This document shows positions 13,560-27,734 of a DNA stretch of 64,000 nucleotides, one piece after another. The stretch comes from Neocallimastix lanati (nom. inval.) (lineage: Eukaryota; Neocallimastigomycota; Neocallimastigomycetes; Neocallimastigales; Neocallimastigaceae). The stretch spans positions 722,001 to 786,000 of the forward strand of contig JACVTC010000059.1 of NCBI GenBank assembly GCA_016946835.1. Reading direction: 5' to 3'. The translations under genes and the position numbers were made by a program. The notes under the pieces are model-generated. The model worked only from the letters and a program-made list of their open reading frames with translations, did not search any database and had not been told where the DNA came from. The first letter of the stretch is position 1. Each line of letters opens with the position of its first letter.

Positions 13560-14290
13560 TATAGCAATAATATTAATATTATAATTACTTCAAAAAATTT
13601 TCATTGTGATAAAGGCACATCTAATGCAGCAGAAAAAAAGTTTCCTAATATTGGAACTATAAAAGAGCATTAAAATTTAAAAATAATGAATTATGTTATA
13701 ATGAAGTAAAATATAATAATATATTTATTACAAAGTGATTTCAAACTTACCTTTTGTAAATCTTGAATACATAATTGATATTTATAGTAAAATAAGTATG
13801 GAATAAATAATAATGATCAATTTTTGAAATTTTTGTATATTTTAAAACAAAAAAATTTTAAAAACTATAAAAATTGGAATAATTATAAAAATATAGAGCA
13901 TATAACAAATAATGCATCAAAATCTTTCATTAATTATTTAAATAATTTATTTTAAAAAAAATCTTCTTTTATAAATTAATATATGCATTAAAACTAGAAG
14001 AATCTTTATCTTAAAATGATTACTTAAAAAAAAGTGCAGGAATTTGGAAAAAAAAATTAAAAAAAACTGAAGAAATTAATATTTTAATTGAAAAATAAAG
14101 AACTATGGAATACAAATTAATTGATAATGGAAGACTTAGAAATGATATTGCTAAATTATGATTTAAATATTTAATTAATTTAAATGATATAAATACTAAT
14201 TTATAATAAATGACAGAGTAATGGTCAAATGAAAAAGATTATCTGAATTCCGTCACAATTATTATTAATAATTAAAATTATTTCTAACTA
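13560..14290 (+). other. Non-open possibly coding relic
   Basis: Moderately complex sequence with short readable pieces (for example FHCDKGTSNAAEKKFPNIGT) separated by many stop codons and frame changes. I do not recognise the family. Its position inside the 5-kb element allows a decayed transposase or the 5' part of the copia element. Confidence 0.3.
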
Positions 14291-14489
14291 AAAATTTATA
14301 AGTGCTTAAAATTTTAATAATGTTTAAATTTTATTTTTAAAAAAATATTAAAACATTTTTATCATTAAATATTTCTAAATAATTATTATATTATTATTAT
14401 TATAAAAATATAATAATAATAATAAATAGATCTTCCAAAAATGGAAAAAAATAACCATTTTATATGTCTCACTTCCTAAGGAATTATAA

Positions 14490-17400
14490 GATAAAGTTAC
14501 ATGCAATTTATCCATGGAAGTAGCTAATTTTTACCATGAAATCAAAGACAAATATACCATGTTATTCTAGATCTGAAAAAGAAAAAACAAGCATTTCTCA
14601 ATAATTAACATTCAAATATCAAGAAACAACACAGGCCAATCACCAAACAACAATGAATATAATGACAAAATGGATATCGATAATATCAAGCTCCAAAGTA
14701 TTAATTACTTATCTAATGTACGTATTTTTAATAAGCAAACAAAATTTTGGGATATTTATGGTAACCAAGGTCATTTAGCTAAAGATTGCTACTTTAATCC
14801 TTATGGAACAAACAGAAATAATCCAAGAGTAAAAAATAATAACAAAATCATAAATTATAAAAATAACCGAAATAATAACAAAATAAGATCAAATTACAAA
14901 AGGAGAAATAACAATACTATTAATAACATTAAATGCTTTGAAGAAAAAGAGTTTACCCCATACTATGAAGAAATTTATACTATGCATGGTAAATTCATTG
15001 ATAGTATAAAACATATAATTTCTGATGTAGCATCAAATCATTAATTTTAAATGTGATATGCGGGACTTTTATGTACTATATAATTTTTAGTAGTATAATT
15101 ATATCTTTATTAATTATTAATATTTCCTTAAAAATATATATAACCAAATTAACCTCCTTTTAATAATTACGTGATGATGGTTATTGCTAAGATTATTAAC
15201 ATATAAAATTATAATTTTAAAATAAACTAAATGTAAAATAATAATATATAAATAATATAACTAATAATATCAATTATATATTTTAATTATAACATATAAT
15301 ACAATATATGATATCTATTAAATATAATAAAATTTTTAAATATATTAAATTATTATAAAATATATAAAATAAAATAACTATTCTAACTAATATATTGTAG
15401 AATATATATTTATATATAATTCAAATAAGATATTATTATAAAAATTATTATCAACAAAAGATATAAATTTAATATTTAATAATTATTATTAAATATACTA
15501 ATATGCTGTTATATATATTAGTTTAATATCAAATGCTAATAGATTTAATTAAAAAAAAAAACGTGATAAATGTATTAGAAAAAATGAAGGAGGATACCTT
15601 TTCCCTAGCTGAGATAAAGAAAGTTCTGTGCAAAATTAATATTCAAGAATCACTTGATAATAGCATATATGACATTGAAAATACAACTTCACCGAAGACT
15701 ATATTGTGAACCTATGATACTGGTTCCAGTGAATATATAACAAATAACAATTCTATACTAGAAAATTTTAAAAGTTCTAGCGTCACTATGAAATGTGTAA
15801 ATAAATAAGTATGAGGGATTTGGAAAATTTAACGGATATACTAATTGAAACAAAATCACACTTGAAAAGGTTTTCTACTCTTAAAATATTAATTAAAATC
15901 TTATTGAAGTAGTAAAACTTGAAAAGAAAGCTACATTCAAAAATGATAATATATTCCTCAATCTTATCAAAAATGAAAAAAATTATTGGAGAATTTGCCG
16001 AAAATAAAAATAGCACATTTATTATTACTTCCACCTTATATAATAAAATTGACATAAACTCTACAAATCTAGATGATCAATCATTAATTCTCGGACATAA
16101 TAGAGTTAGTCATTTCTACCAAAGAGACATTTCAAAATATTTCGAACTTCATAACATAAAAAGCAATAAATGAATGGAATGTGTCATTTCAAAACTCATA
16201 TCCAAGCCACATAATAAAACACCACAAAAAACACGAAGTACGCTTGAATTCATTCATTCTGATATAATTGGGCCTATTAAGCCAGTATCACAAGATAATT
16301 TTAAATACATTATTATATTTATTGATGACTTTAGCCATAAATCATAGATTCATCTTATGAAAGAAAAATATGAAGCCATCAATATTATTATAAATTTTAT
16401 CAAATTAATCAATAACCATTTTGAAAACAAGATCACTTTAAATATGAAAATGGAAAGGAATATAATAATTCCCGTATTAAGAAATTATTTAGAAAGATGG
16501 ATATTAAAATAGTTTTCTCCACTCCATATAACCCTGAAAACAATGATATTGCTGAAAGGTACAACCAAACTCTCGAAAATAAATAATACAACTATTTTAA
16601 TTCAAAAGAAAATGATGAAACGCCACAAATTAATTTGAATAACTCCAAAAAAAATAATTACAATACAGATTGTAATATTCGAAACAATACAAATTAATTA
16701 ATAATGAAAAAAAAAAACAATAATAGAGAACCCCCAAATAATAATACTTTTTTAAATAATACACATACCAAAAACTTAGTTAATCTACAACAACCAACCA
16801 GATATTTTCATTACAAATAATAAACATTAGCATAAAAGAAAATCAGACATGGATTCAATATTAAAAAACCATGTGATGAGGATACTCCCAAACCCCAAAT
16901 ATTAATGAAACGCCACAGAAATCCTCTACTTAAGGAATCAGCCAAAAAGATAGACTGTTATTCATCCATTCATTCCATTGAACTGGACAATCCATTAAAT
17001 TTTTACCAAGTGAGTACTAGTAGGAATAAAGAAAAATGGATTAAATCAATTAAAGATAAATTAAAAAACACATATAGAAACAAAAATATAACTTCTATCC
17101 GTAATATACCCAATAATAAACCAATAATAAGCACAAAATGGGTATTCGCCACAAAAAGAGACAAAAATAATAATTTATCTAAGTATAAAGCTCTTCTGGT
17201 TGCCAGTGGATTTATATAAAAATATACCGGTTTTGACTTAACTTATTCACCAATACTAAATTCAGATAGTTTTAGATTCATCATTTCTATAACATCTAAG
17301 TTAAGTTGGAATATATCAACAATACATTAAATCAACATATTTAATTGCCGACTTTGATAAAGTAATATATACCACAAGGCGTCCCTAATTATGGCAAAGA

Positions 17401-17620
17401 GTATTGGAAAATAAACAAGGTACTTTATGGTCTTCGACAATCAGGAAGATAAAACAATTTCCAAATTCTTTAGTAATAATGAATTTAATTAACTTAAATC
17501 AGAACCATTTATGTTCTTCAAATCCTTAAATCATAAAATCATGTGACATATAGGTATTTACTGATATAAAATGAAATGTGTAGCAACATATTCATGTATT
17601 TAATAATAATTAAATATTAA
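14490..17620 (+). pseudogene. Decayed Ty1/copia retrotransposon (gag-pol relic)
   Basis: The domain order is that of a copia element. Gag end with a degenerate zinc knuckle (14670-15044; WDIYGNQGHLAKDC lacks the first cysteines); protease motif DTGSSEYITNN near 15717; integrase from about 16085 (LGHNRVSHF, then TLEFIHSDIIGP and IIIFIDDFSHK, later NNDIAERYNQT); reverse transcriptase from about 17030 (STKWVFATKRDKN, KYKALLVASGF, YSPILNSDSFRF, VLYGLRQSG); and a possible RNase H start near 17550. Multiple in-frame stops and frameshifts make it non-functional. Several stops fall where Trp or Gln is expected, pointing to G:C to A:T transitions. Long terminal repeats are not clear. Confidence 0.88.
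15047..15560. repeat. Non-coding AT-rich insert between gag and protease relics
   Basis: It begins just after the gag-like frame with TGATATGCGGGACTTTTATG, shared with about 8970, and continues as about 500 bp of very AT-rich sequence without coding potential before the protease region resumes. It could be a solo long terminal repeat or another insertion; no terminal duplication was identified. Confidence 0.35.
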
Positions 17621-18420
17621 AGTTAAATCTTTTGTCAACAATAATTTCTGAAATATATTCTTATTCCTATATTTAATATATATATATATTAAATACATTT
17701 TATTGATTTCAAGAATATTTTATTTTTTTAAATATATATAAAGAAAATTCAAAAATATTTTTTTATTTTTTAAATACTATTTCATTTTTAAAGAATATTT
17801 TATTAAACTTTTAATTTTAATTTTTTTATTAATTAATAATTTTTTTTTAAAGAATTTACTATATTTAAAAATATTAAAAAAATTATTTTTTTATAAAATA
17901 AAAAAATCCTTAACCCCAATTTGACATATTAAAATTCTTTATTTATTAATTTATTTATTAAAATTTAAAAAAGCCACATTTTCCGAAATGTAATACTCTC
18001 TAATAAAGTTAATAATATCAGTACTAATTTATTTACCTACTTATTTAATTTTATTTATATATATTTTCATAAAATAATTAATTAACTTTTAAAAATCAAT
18101 AAACATATATATTTAATACCTATAAAACTATTAATTTATAGAATAATGAAAACAATATTATTATTGTTTTTATTGTATATCAAATAATAAAAAAAGTAAA
18201 TCAAATATTAATAAATATTATATATATAATTAAACCATATTATATTACTACTATTATTATTACTAAAATTTAAAAATAGAATATATAAATAAAAATACTC
18301 TTCTTATTAATATATATAAGTATAAATATTTATTTTTTAATTTTTATTTTAACAAAATTTACTATAAATTAATACTTAATATGTTTCAAACATTCAAAAT
18401 AAACTATTTTAATTTTAATT

Positions 18421-19435
18421 TTAATCTTGATTAGTTTTTTTTGTTTCTTTGATTTTATAGAAGTGAGGCCTAAATTTATTTATGAGTAAAATATAAATTA
18501 TCAATAAATAAATCAATAATAATAAAATTATAAAAATTTAATTATTATTAATATATTTACGCCAATTCTGATAACCATTCAGGTTCTATAACAGTAACAT
18601 TTCTCATATAATATTTTGTAGTTTGAATAACTAAATTTATATATATATATATATATTATATTATATTAATTCATATATAATTCATATTAAAATCTGAGAA
18701 GATTAAAAAATATACATACCTTGATTAAATATTACCCATTTTGGCGATCGTTTGAATAATACAGATACAGGATGAATATGAAGTTCCTAATAATAATAAT
18801 ATAATATATATTTATGATAATAATTAATAAAATTAAGCAATATAACAATAAGAATAAATAATATTAAAAATAAAATATATATGTGTATAAATATAATATT
18901 TATGGCCTTACGACATCATCTCTAACTGTTTTATATGTGCCGTCCATTTGTAGTTTAGCAGCTTGAGAAAAAAAACCTGTAACAATGCATTTCCTTAATC
19001 TAACAATATCACCGTCACAGCTTTTAATTGATAAATTAAAACGGTGGAAATATTTCACTAATTGATTTCTTACTGAAACTGCTTGTAATAAACTATGGTA
19101 ATTAAGAAAATGTTTATAGCACCATTTTGAACTTTTTTTATTTTCTAAGAAAGCATTATATACTAATATTTTTTTTTAATTTATTATTTATAATTAATTT
19201 TAAATAAATTTAAATGGTATAATACAATTTAAAATATTTAGTTTTAAATTGAATATCTATTACAGTAATTATTCTTAATAATATAAAATTTAAACTATAA
19301 TATGATATTGCGTAATATGGTTTTTATTACCATTGATGTATGTTATATGATCACCCTCTTCAACAGAAAATTTCCTTTTTTCTTCATCAGCTTCATGCTT
19401 AGCACTATTGGGACAAATAAATATATTCTTTTTAT

Positions 19436-19466
<31 letters not shown>

Positions 19467-19472
19467 TTAATG

Positions 19473-19511
<39 letters not shown>

Positions 19512-19599
19512 TATTTTTTCAATATTCATAATAATAATAATAATATATTTTTTCAATATTCATAATAATAATAATAATATATTTTTTCAATATTCATAA

Positions 19600-19641
<42 letters not shown>

Positions 19642-22528
19642 AATTATTATTATTATTATAATTAAATCGAACCTCAACTGATAACATTGCTGCTATTGTT
19701 AAAATTTCTTTTCCACATTCAAATTTCTGAGAATTTAATAACTATATTTATAATATTATATATAATAAATATAAAATAATTTAAATAATTATTATAATAA
19801 TTATTATAATGGTAATAATAATAATAATAATAATATATTTTATATTATTTATAAAAAATAAATTTTGATATTAATAGATTTTACTGAATTAATTTAATCA
19901 TTACCATTGTTCCTAACATTGGTTCTACTGGTAATTCTGCAAGTCTCATTCCAAATGGATCGGTTAATCTTCCATAATCGTCCAAGGCATTTAAGGAATA
20001 TAATAATTCCAATGCTCTTACTACAAGTTGAGCAGGTGGTGATGAAAGAAAGTTAAACCTTAAAATATTTTCAATTCCTAATGCTTTTAACTGTAAAATA
20101 ATAGTAGCAAGATTGCTCCTTTTATTTATTGAATGATAAATTTTTATTTATTAATTAATATTAATATTTATTTATTTATCTATTTATTTATTTATTAATT
20201 AATATTAATATTTATTTATTTATCTATCTATCTATTTATTTAATCATTATTAACGATATTATTTATTTATTTATCTTTCTATCTATTTATTAATGAATTA
20301 ATTAATAATAGAATATTTAATAAATCCAATATATAAAATAATTCAGTTACAATAAAAACCTTTGTATTTCCGGTACCGAATTATTTTGTAATGCTTTAAA
20401 AGCGTCTTCTGTATATAATCTATATACTTTTCCAGCATTTGTTCTTCCAGCACGACCAGATCGCTGTTGTATTGAAGCTTTAGAGCATGGTACAATCATT
20501 AAATTTTCCATACCAGTACTAGGATTAAATGCTTTTATCTTAAAAAATCAATAATTATAAAATTTATATAAAAAAAAAAAAAAAAATAATGAATATTTAT
20601 CACGTTTCATTCAATTATTACTTTATTATTAATTAATGAAATGTAATTAAAAATTAATTAAACTACTTTAACAAAACCACAATCAATAACATAATTAATA
20701 CCATTGATTGTAATTGAAGCTTCAGCTATATTAGTTGCAACAACAACTTTTCGAGTATTTGGAGGAGGTTTTTCAAAAACTTTCATTTGATCTTCAGTAT
20801 CTAATCCACTATATATCGGTAATGCTAACAATTTCATTTTTTTATTACTTAATATTCATTAATTTAAAAATAATAATAATATTAATATTAATTATGATAA
20901 AATATATAAATACATATATATATTTATATATGATCAATTCATATATTCATATTTAATAAGTATTTTTATTTATATATATATTAATTATATGACAAATTAA
21001 AATATTTAATATACTTACAGATTATATGATCTATCTGTTAATTCTTGAACGACTTCATTAACTTCATCCTTCCCTGTTAAAAATATCAAAATGTCACCAG
21101 GCTCTTCCTTTTAAAAATAAATTCATAAATATACATATATATTAATATGGAGAAAAAAAATCTATATATATATATATATATTAACATTAATATGGATTTT
21201 TAAAGCTGTTTCTATTGCTTTATTGATATAATTATCACAAGGTTCTTTTAAATACATAACATCTATTGGAAAATTTCTTCCTTCGACTGAAATAATAGCT
21301 ACATTATCTTTAGTATTATCATCTGTTTTATTATTATTATAAAAATTATAAAATGTTTCTACATCAAGTGTTGCTGATGCTATTATAATTTTTAAATCAT
21401 TTCTTTTTTTTAAAATCCTTATTATATATAAATATATTATAAATAATGTATAATTATTAATTTAACATAATATCTATTTAAAATATTTAAATAATATACT
21501 TTTTTATTAATCCAATAATTAAATCAGTATGTATGCTTCTTTCATGTGCTTCATCAATCATAATAACACTGTAACGACTTAGTAATGGATCTATCATCAT
21601 TTCTCTAAATAACATTCCATCAGTCATATACTTTATTTTTGTTAATACTTCATCATATTTTTCATCAAATCGAACAGAATATCCGACCTTTAATAATATT
21701 TTAAAAATTTTATATTTCCATTAAAAATGAAATGCATTTTCATGATTTTTTAAAATATTATATTAATACAAGACCTTATTTTTCAATTATATATTTACCT
21801 CAAATCCCAACTTTACACCCATTTCTTTAGCTACTCTATCTGCCATAGTAGTTGCAGCAACCCTTCTTGGCTTGATATATTAAAGGTATAATATAAATAC
21901 ATTTAATTATAAATTTCATATTAAATAAAACTTAATATTTAATTAGTACTTGAACGCATGCTATCATTTTGCCATTTGAAGTCCAACCTGCTTCATATAA
22001 ATATTGTGGTATTTCTATTATATAAAAATAATTCATAATAAAAATATAGCATTTTGAAAATTTTTTTAATTTCTTTCTAAATGTGTTTATTAAATTAAAA
22101 TAATTATTAAAATTTATATAAAATTATTACGAGTAGTTTTTCCTGAACCAGTTTGACCTACAACAATAACAACTTGATATTTTTCAACAAGGTATAATAT
22201 ATGAATTTCTTTTTTTAAAAAAATATAATTTATTGTAATTAGGAATAGTTTGTTAAGGTACTAATATTTTTTTAAAAAACAAAATATAATAAATTAAAAT
22301 AAAAAAAAACAAAATATAATAAATTAAAATAAAATAAAAAATAAAATTAATAAAAATTAATTCAAATAAAAGGATACTATTTTTATATACTGGAAGATTA
22401 ATTTTTTGTTGATTTATTGAAATTTTATTATCATATGGATTATATATTATTAAATTTTCTTCATCATTTTCAATTGCAATGTTACTTCCTGGTGCAATAG
22501 TTCCTGGCTTAATTAAATAATCGAACAT
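18421..22528 (-). CDS. DHX35: DHX35-type DEAH-box RNA helicase
   Basis: Spliceosome-associated DEAH-box helicase. Sixteen exons: 22378-22528, 22131-22208, 21950-22014, 21799-21870, 21500-21687, 21186-21417, 21019-21107, 20667-20847, 20360-20538, 19905-20118, 19673-19741, 19331-19427, 18912-19162, 18720-18786, 18561-18630, 18421-18469. All phase and give 683 residues, against about 700 in animals. Motifs in order: Walker [24 protein letters not shown] within [13 protein letters not shown] in [40 protein letters not shown], then winged-helix, HA2 and OB-fold regions ending [10 protein letters not shown]. The N-terminus FDYLIKPGT and IIYNPYD is typical of DHX35. The donor of exon 6 (GTTAAT) is weaker than the others, and the intron before exon 12 carries large AAT and ATT arrays. 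It is head-to-head with LeuRS, 610 bp apart. Confidence 0.96.
19441..19665. repeat. Poly-T, (AAT)n and a threefold minisatellite inside a DHX35 intron
   Basis: The intron between exons 11 and 12 has a T run, then AAT triplets, then three copies of a unit of about 34 bp containing ATTTTTTCAATATTCATAAT, then ATT triplets. It is the largest repeat block inside any gene of the window. Confidence 0.85.
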
Positions 22529-23138
<610 letters not shown>

Positions 23139-26100
23139 ATGGCATCTGAAAAGAAAGAACCAAAAGGAGTAAGAAATTAGACTTATTAATATTACAATTT
23201 TATTTATAATGAAATTTAAAAAAAAAAAAAAAAAAAATTAATTATTATAATCATTATTGTGTTTTCATTCGAAAAAAATCAATAAATAAAAAACCGGAAT
23301 ATTGCAAAATAAATTGTTATAATAAAAACTTAAAAGTTACATATATAATAATACAAAATTACAAAATATTAAAGAAATATATAAACTTTTGAAATTAAAA
23401 TAATTCAATAATTTAATAATTTAATAAATTCAAAATGCATATTATTTCAATATTGAATGATTCGATATTATAATAAATTATTAATTATATACTTATTAAA
23501 AATTAATATATTATTCAATAAATAGACAGCTAAAAGAGATACCCTTCTTGAAATAGAAGCTGAAATGCAAAGGTATTGGGAAGAAAACAAAATTTTCGAA
23601 GCCAATGCTCCAAAAGAAGGCGAACCCATTCCACAAAAATTTATGGCAACCTTCCCTTTCCCATATATGAATGGTCGTCTTCATTTAGGTCACTCTTTCT
23701 CCTTATCTAAAGTTGAGTTTGCCATTGGTTATGAAAGATTAAAGGGTAAACGTACCCTTTTCCCTTTTGGTTTCCACTGCACCGGTATGCCAATTAAGGT
23801 AAATAAAAAAATTAAATAAAAAATAAGAAAATGATAAATTTTATATTTATATAAATGAATAAATAAATGGATAAATTTTTTATTATATAAATTCTATATA
23901 TGCTGATTATTTCTGAATTAATTAATGAAAGGCTTGTGCTGATAAGCTTAAGAACGAAGTGGAAATGTTTGGTCAAAATTTTGAAAAATATTATGGTAAA
24001 AGATTAGTTTAATATTATACGTATATTTCAGTGAAAAGTATTATATTATAGCTGAATTATATATTATAATAAATTTAAAGAACAAAGTAATGGTGATGAA
24101 ACTAAAGAAGAATCTGGGGTTAAAGCTAAAGTAAATATTGTTTAAATGATTATAGTAATATTTAAAGTTTATATAATTATTAATTGAAAAATTTAATTTT
24201 ATTCATTACTAAAGCACAGTAAAGTTGCTGCTAAGAGTGGTAACCATAAATACCAATTCCAAACTATGTTATCTTTAGGCATTCCAATTGAAGAAATTCA
24301 TAAGTTCGCTGATCCAATATACTGGTTGTACTACTTCCCACCACGTGCTATTGTAAATAGATAATATATAGAAAAATAATAACAAAATGAAAATAAAACA
24401 TTAAGTATTATTTATTTAAAAATATAATATTAAATTAAATATTTATAATAGGATGATCTTAAACACTTTGGTGCTAAAGTTGATTGGCGTCGTTCCTTCA
24501 TTACTACTGATGTTAATCCATACTACGATTCATTCGTTAGGTGGCAATTCAATAGACTTAAGAATCATGAAAAACCAAAAATTAAATTCGGTGAAAGATA
24601 TACTGTTTATTCTATTAAGGATGGTCAAGCTTGTATGGATCACGATCGTAGTACTGGTGAAGGTGTTGGTGTTCAAGAATATACTGGAATTAAACTTGAA
24701 ATTTTGCAAGATGAAATTACTAAACCGGCTAATGAAAAAGATACTTATGATGGTGTTCCAGTTGGTGATCTTCTTGCAAAGAACATCGATAAATTCGGAA
24801 AACGTAAGCTTTACATGGTTGCAGCTACTTTAAGACCAGAAACTATGTATGGTCAAACTAATTGTTTTGTCGGTGTTGATATTGATTATGGAGTTTACAA
24901 AGTTAATGACAAGGAATGCTGGATTTGTACAGAGCGTGCTGCTAAGAATATGGCTTATCAAGGTTTGTTCGAAAAGAGGGGTGAAATTGTTAAATTATTA
25001 GACTTAAAGGGTAGTGATTTAGTTGGTGTTCCATTAAAGGCACCATTAACTTCTTATGAAAAAGTCTACACTCTACCTATGGAGGGGGTTTCTCCAAAAA
25101 AGGTATATATAATAAAAATAAAAAGAAATGTTTTTATTAATAAAAGTAAATTTATAGTTATTTGATTATTTATAAAATATGAATTGAAGTTTAAATAATA
25201 TTGTTTATATAATAAAATATATGTTTCATAATTTATAATATAAAAAATATAAATATTTTCATATTATAGGGTACTGGTGTTGTTACATCTGTACCATCTG
25301 ATGCTCCAGCTGATTATATTACTTTAGCTGATTTAAAAAAGAAACACGAATATTACAAAATCAACTTGAAATGGGTTGAAAGTTATGAACCAATTCCAAT
25401 AATTAAGACTCCTAACTTCGGTGATTTGGCTGCTAAGACTGCATGTGAAAAATTAAAGATTAGAAGTCAAAAGGATAAACAGCAATTAGAAACTGCGAAA
25501 GAACAAGTTTATAAAGAAGGTTTCTACTCTGGTACTTTGATTATTGGTAAATACGCTGGTAAGCCAGTCCAAGAAGCTAAAAATATTATTAAAAAGGAAA
25601 TGGTTGAACAAGGTTTAGCAATTACTTATTGTGAACCAGAAGGTCTTGTTATCAGTCGTAGTGGTGATGAATGTATTGTTAGTTTAATGGATCAGTGGTT
25701 CTTAGATTATGGAGAACCAACATGGAAGGCTCAAGCCGAAAAATGTTTATCACAAATGAACACCTTCGGAGAAGAAACTAGAAATGCTTTCCAAAAAACT
25801 CTTGACTGGCTTAACCAATGGGCTTGTTCAAGAAGCTTTGGTTTAGGTACTCGTTTACCATGGGATCCTCAATACTTAATTGAAAGTTTAAGTGATTCCA
25901 CTATTTATATGGCGTACTACACTGTAGCCCATATGCTTCAATATGGTGCACTCGACGGTTCAAAAGTTGGTCTTGCTGGTATTAAAGCTGAACAACTTAC
26001 TGAACCAGTTTGGGATTATATTTATATTGATGATGCTCCATTCCCAGAAACAGATATTCCAAAGGAAACTTTAGATAATATTAAGCGTGAATTCCAATAC

Positions 26101-27309
26101 TTCTATCCATTAGATTTACGTTGCTCCGGAAAGGATTTAGTCACTAATCATTTAACCTTCTTTATTTATAACCATGTCGCTTTATTCCCAGAAAAGTACT
26201 GGCCAAAAGGGGTTCGTTCCAATGGTCATTTACTTCTTAATTCTGAAAAGATGTCTAAGAGTACTGGTAACTTTATTACTCTTAGTGAAGCAATAAAAAA
26301 ATTCAGTGCTGATGCAACCCGTATTGCTCTTGCTGATGCTGGTGATACAATGGATGACGCTAATTTCGTTGAAGACAATGCTAATGCAGCTGTTCTTCGT
26401 CTCTACACTCAAAAGGAATGGATAGAAGAAGTTATTAAGGGTATTGAAGAGGGTCAGTTCCGTGAAGGTGAATACAATTTCAACGATAAGGTTTTCGAAA
26501 GCGAAATAAATAAATTCATTCTTGCTTCAGATAATGCTTACAAGAATATGTATTATCGTGATGCTTTAAAGTACAGTTTCTTCGAATTACAAAGTTCTCG
26601 TGACCGTTACCGTGATGCTTGTGCTACTGATAAAATGCATAAGGATTTACTTTCTCGTTTCATCGAAGTTCAAGCTCTCCTTCTTGAACCAATTGCTACT
26701 CACTTCTCGGAATATATTTGGAGAGTTCTACTTAAAAAAGAAGGTACTATTACTAGTGCTAAATTCCCAGAAATTTCTAAACCAGTTGATGAAAGTATTT
26801 TACATGCTTCTTCCTACATTCGTGACTTAATACGTGATATTCGAGTTGATGAACAAAATGCCCAAAAGAAAAAGGGTAAGAAGGGTCCTACCGTTAACTT
26901 AACTTCCAAGAATGCTAAACTATTTGTTGCTCTTAAATATCCAGAATGGCAAGATGAAAGTGTTAATATCCTTAAAGAATGCTGGGATGAAGAATCTAAG
27001 GCATTCGTTAAGAATGAAAAGGAAATTTTAGCAAAAAAGGGATTATTAAAAAACAAGAAGGTTATGCCATTTGTTGCTGCATTAAAGAAGAATGTTATCA
27101 ATAATGGTTCTCAAGCTTTCGACCGTAGACTTGACTTTGAAGAAATAGAAGTTTTAGAAGAAAATAAGAAGCTTATTCTCCGTGCACTTAACCTTGAAAC
27201 CCTTACTATTATTAACAATCATGATGTTAACGAAGAAAACTCAACACCAGAGATAGTTAGAAAAGCTTCGATGTCTATTCCAGGAAAACCAATGTTCCTT
27301 CGTGTTTAA
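23139..27309 (+). CDS. LARS1: Cytosolic leucyl-tRNA synthetase
   Basis: Charges tRNA-Leu in the cytosol. Seven exons: 23139-23168 ([10 protein letters not shown]), 23526-23798, 23932-23995, 24081-24130, 24215-24352, 24452-25102, 25270-27309; all phase and give 1,081 residues, the usual eukaryotic length. It is class Ia: the HIGH-type motif is in [14 protein letters not shown] (about residues 50-63) and the KMSKS motif in [12 protein letters not shown]. The inserted editing domain has its threonine-rich segment [13 protein letters not shown] and the conserved Asp in [11 protein letters not shown]. The C-terminal extension typical of archaeal and eukaryotic LeuRS ends [21 protein letters not shown] and TTC codons are frequent, so the gene is less AT-rich than its neighbours, as expected of high expression. 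No N-terminal targeting extension is seen. Confidence 0.98.
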
Positions 27310-27730
27310 ATTTAGATTATTAAATTATACATCTAATCGTATTTCTTTTAGAATTTATAATAATTAAAATATATATGTATTATTTTATATATTAAATAAT
27401 GGATTTAGAGTATTTAAAATATTTATAATTATTAATAGTAATAAATGTTAGTAATAAAAAAAAAAATTAAATATAGAATTAAACCAAAAAAGTTGTATTA
27501 AAAAAATTAATTCATACATTTATATATATATATACATGTATTTTTTTTTTTTTTTTCAAATAAATTTAAAATAAAAAAAAAAATTAATAAAATTTAATTA
27601 TGATTATATTAAAAATATAATGGTTATGAGTTATTCATTAGTAGATTATTATCATTATCATTATTATTTGTGGTAATAGTATACATAATATATAAATATA
27701 AGAAAATATTTATATGTTTTTTTTTGTTTT
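27310..27730. other. 3' flank of LeuRS
   Basis: AT-rich with A and T homopolymers; no gene seen. Transcription of LeuRS should end here. Confidence 0.6.
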
Positions 27731-27734
27731 TTTG

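Larger units (their letters stand above)
12996..18000. mobile_element. Composite hAT-like DNA transposon, copy B (decayed, about 5 kb)
   Basis: The left end GGATGTGGTGTATTTCGG and the right end CCGAAATGTAATACTCTC are decayed versions of the terminal repeats of the smaller copies. The 9-mer TAATAAAGT lies immediately outside both ends (12987-12995 and 18001-18009), as expected of a target-site duplication. Inside lie AT-rich filler, a non-open segment at 13560-14290, and the copia relic. No transposase is readable. Either a larger autonomous relative decayed, or a copia element inserted into a DNA transposon. Confidence 0.55.

Noticed and set aside
26814-27101. Antisense frames inside LeuRS and IBTK
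   Set aside because: Shadows of strongly coding exons without independent support.
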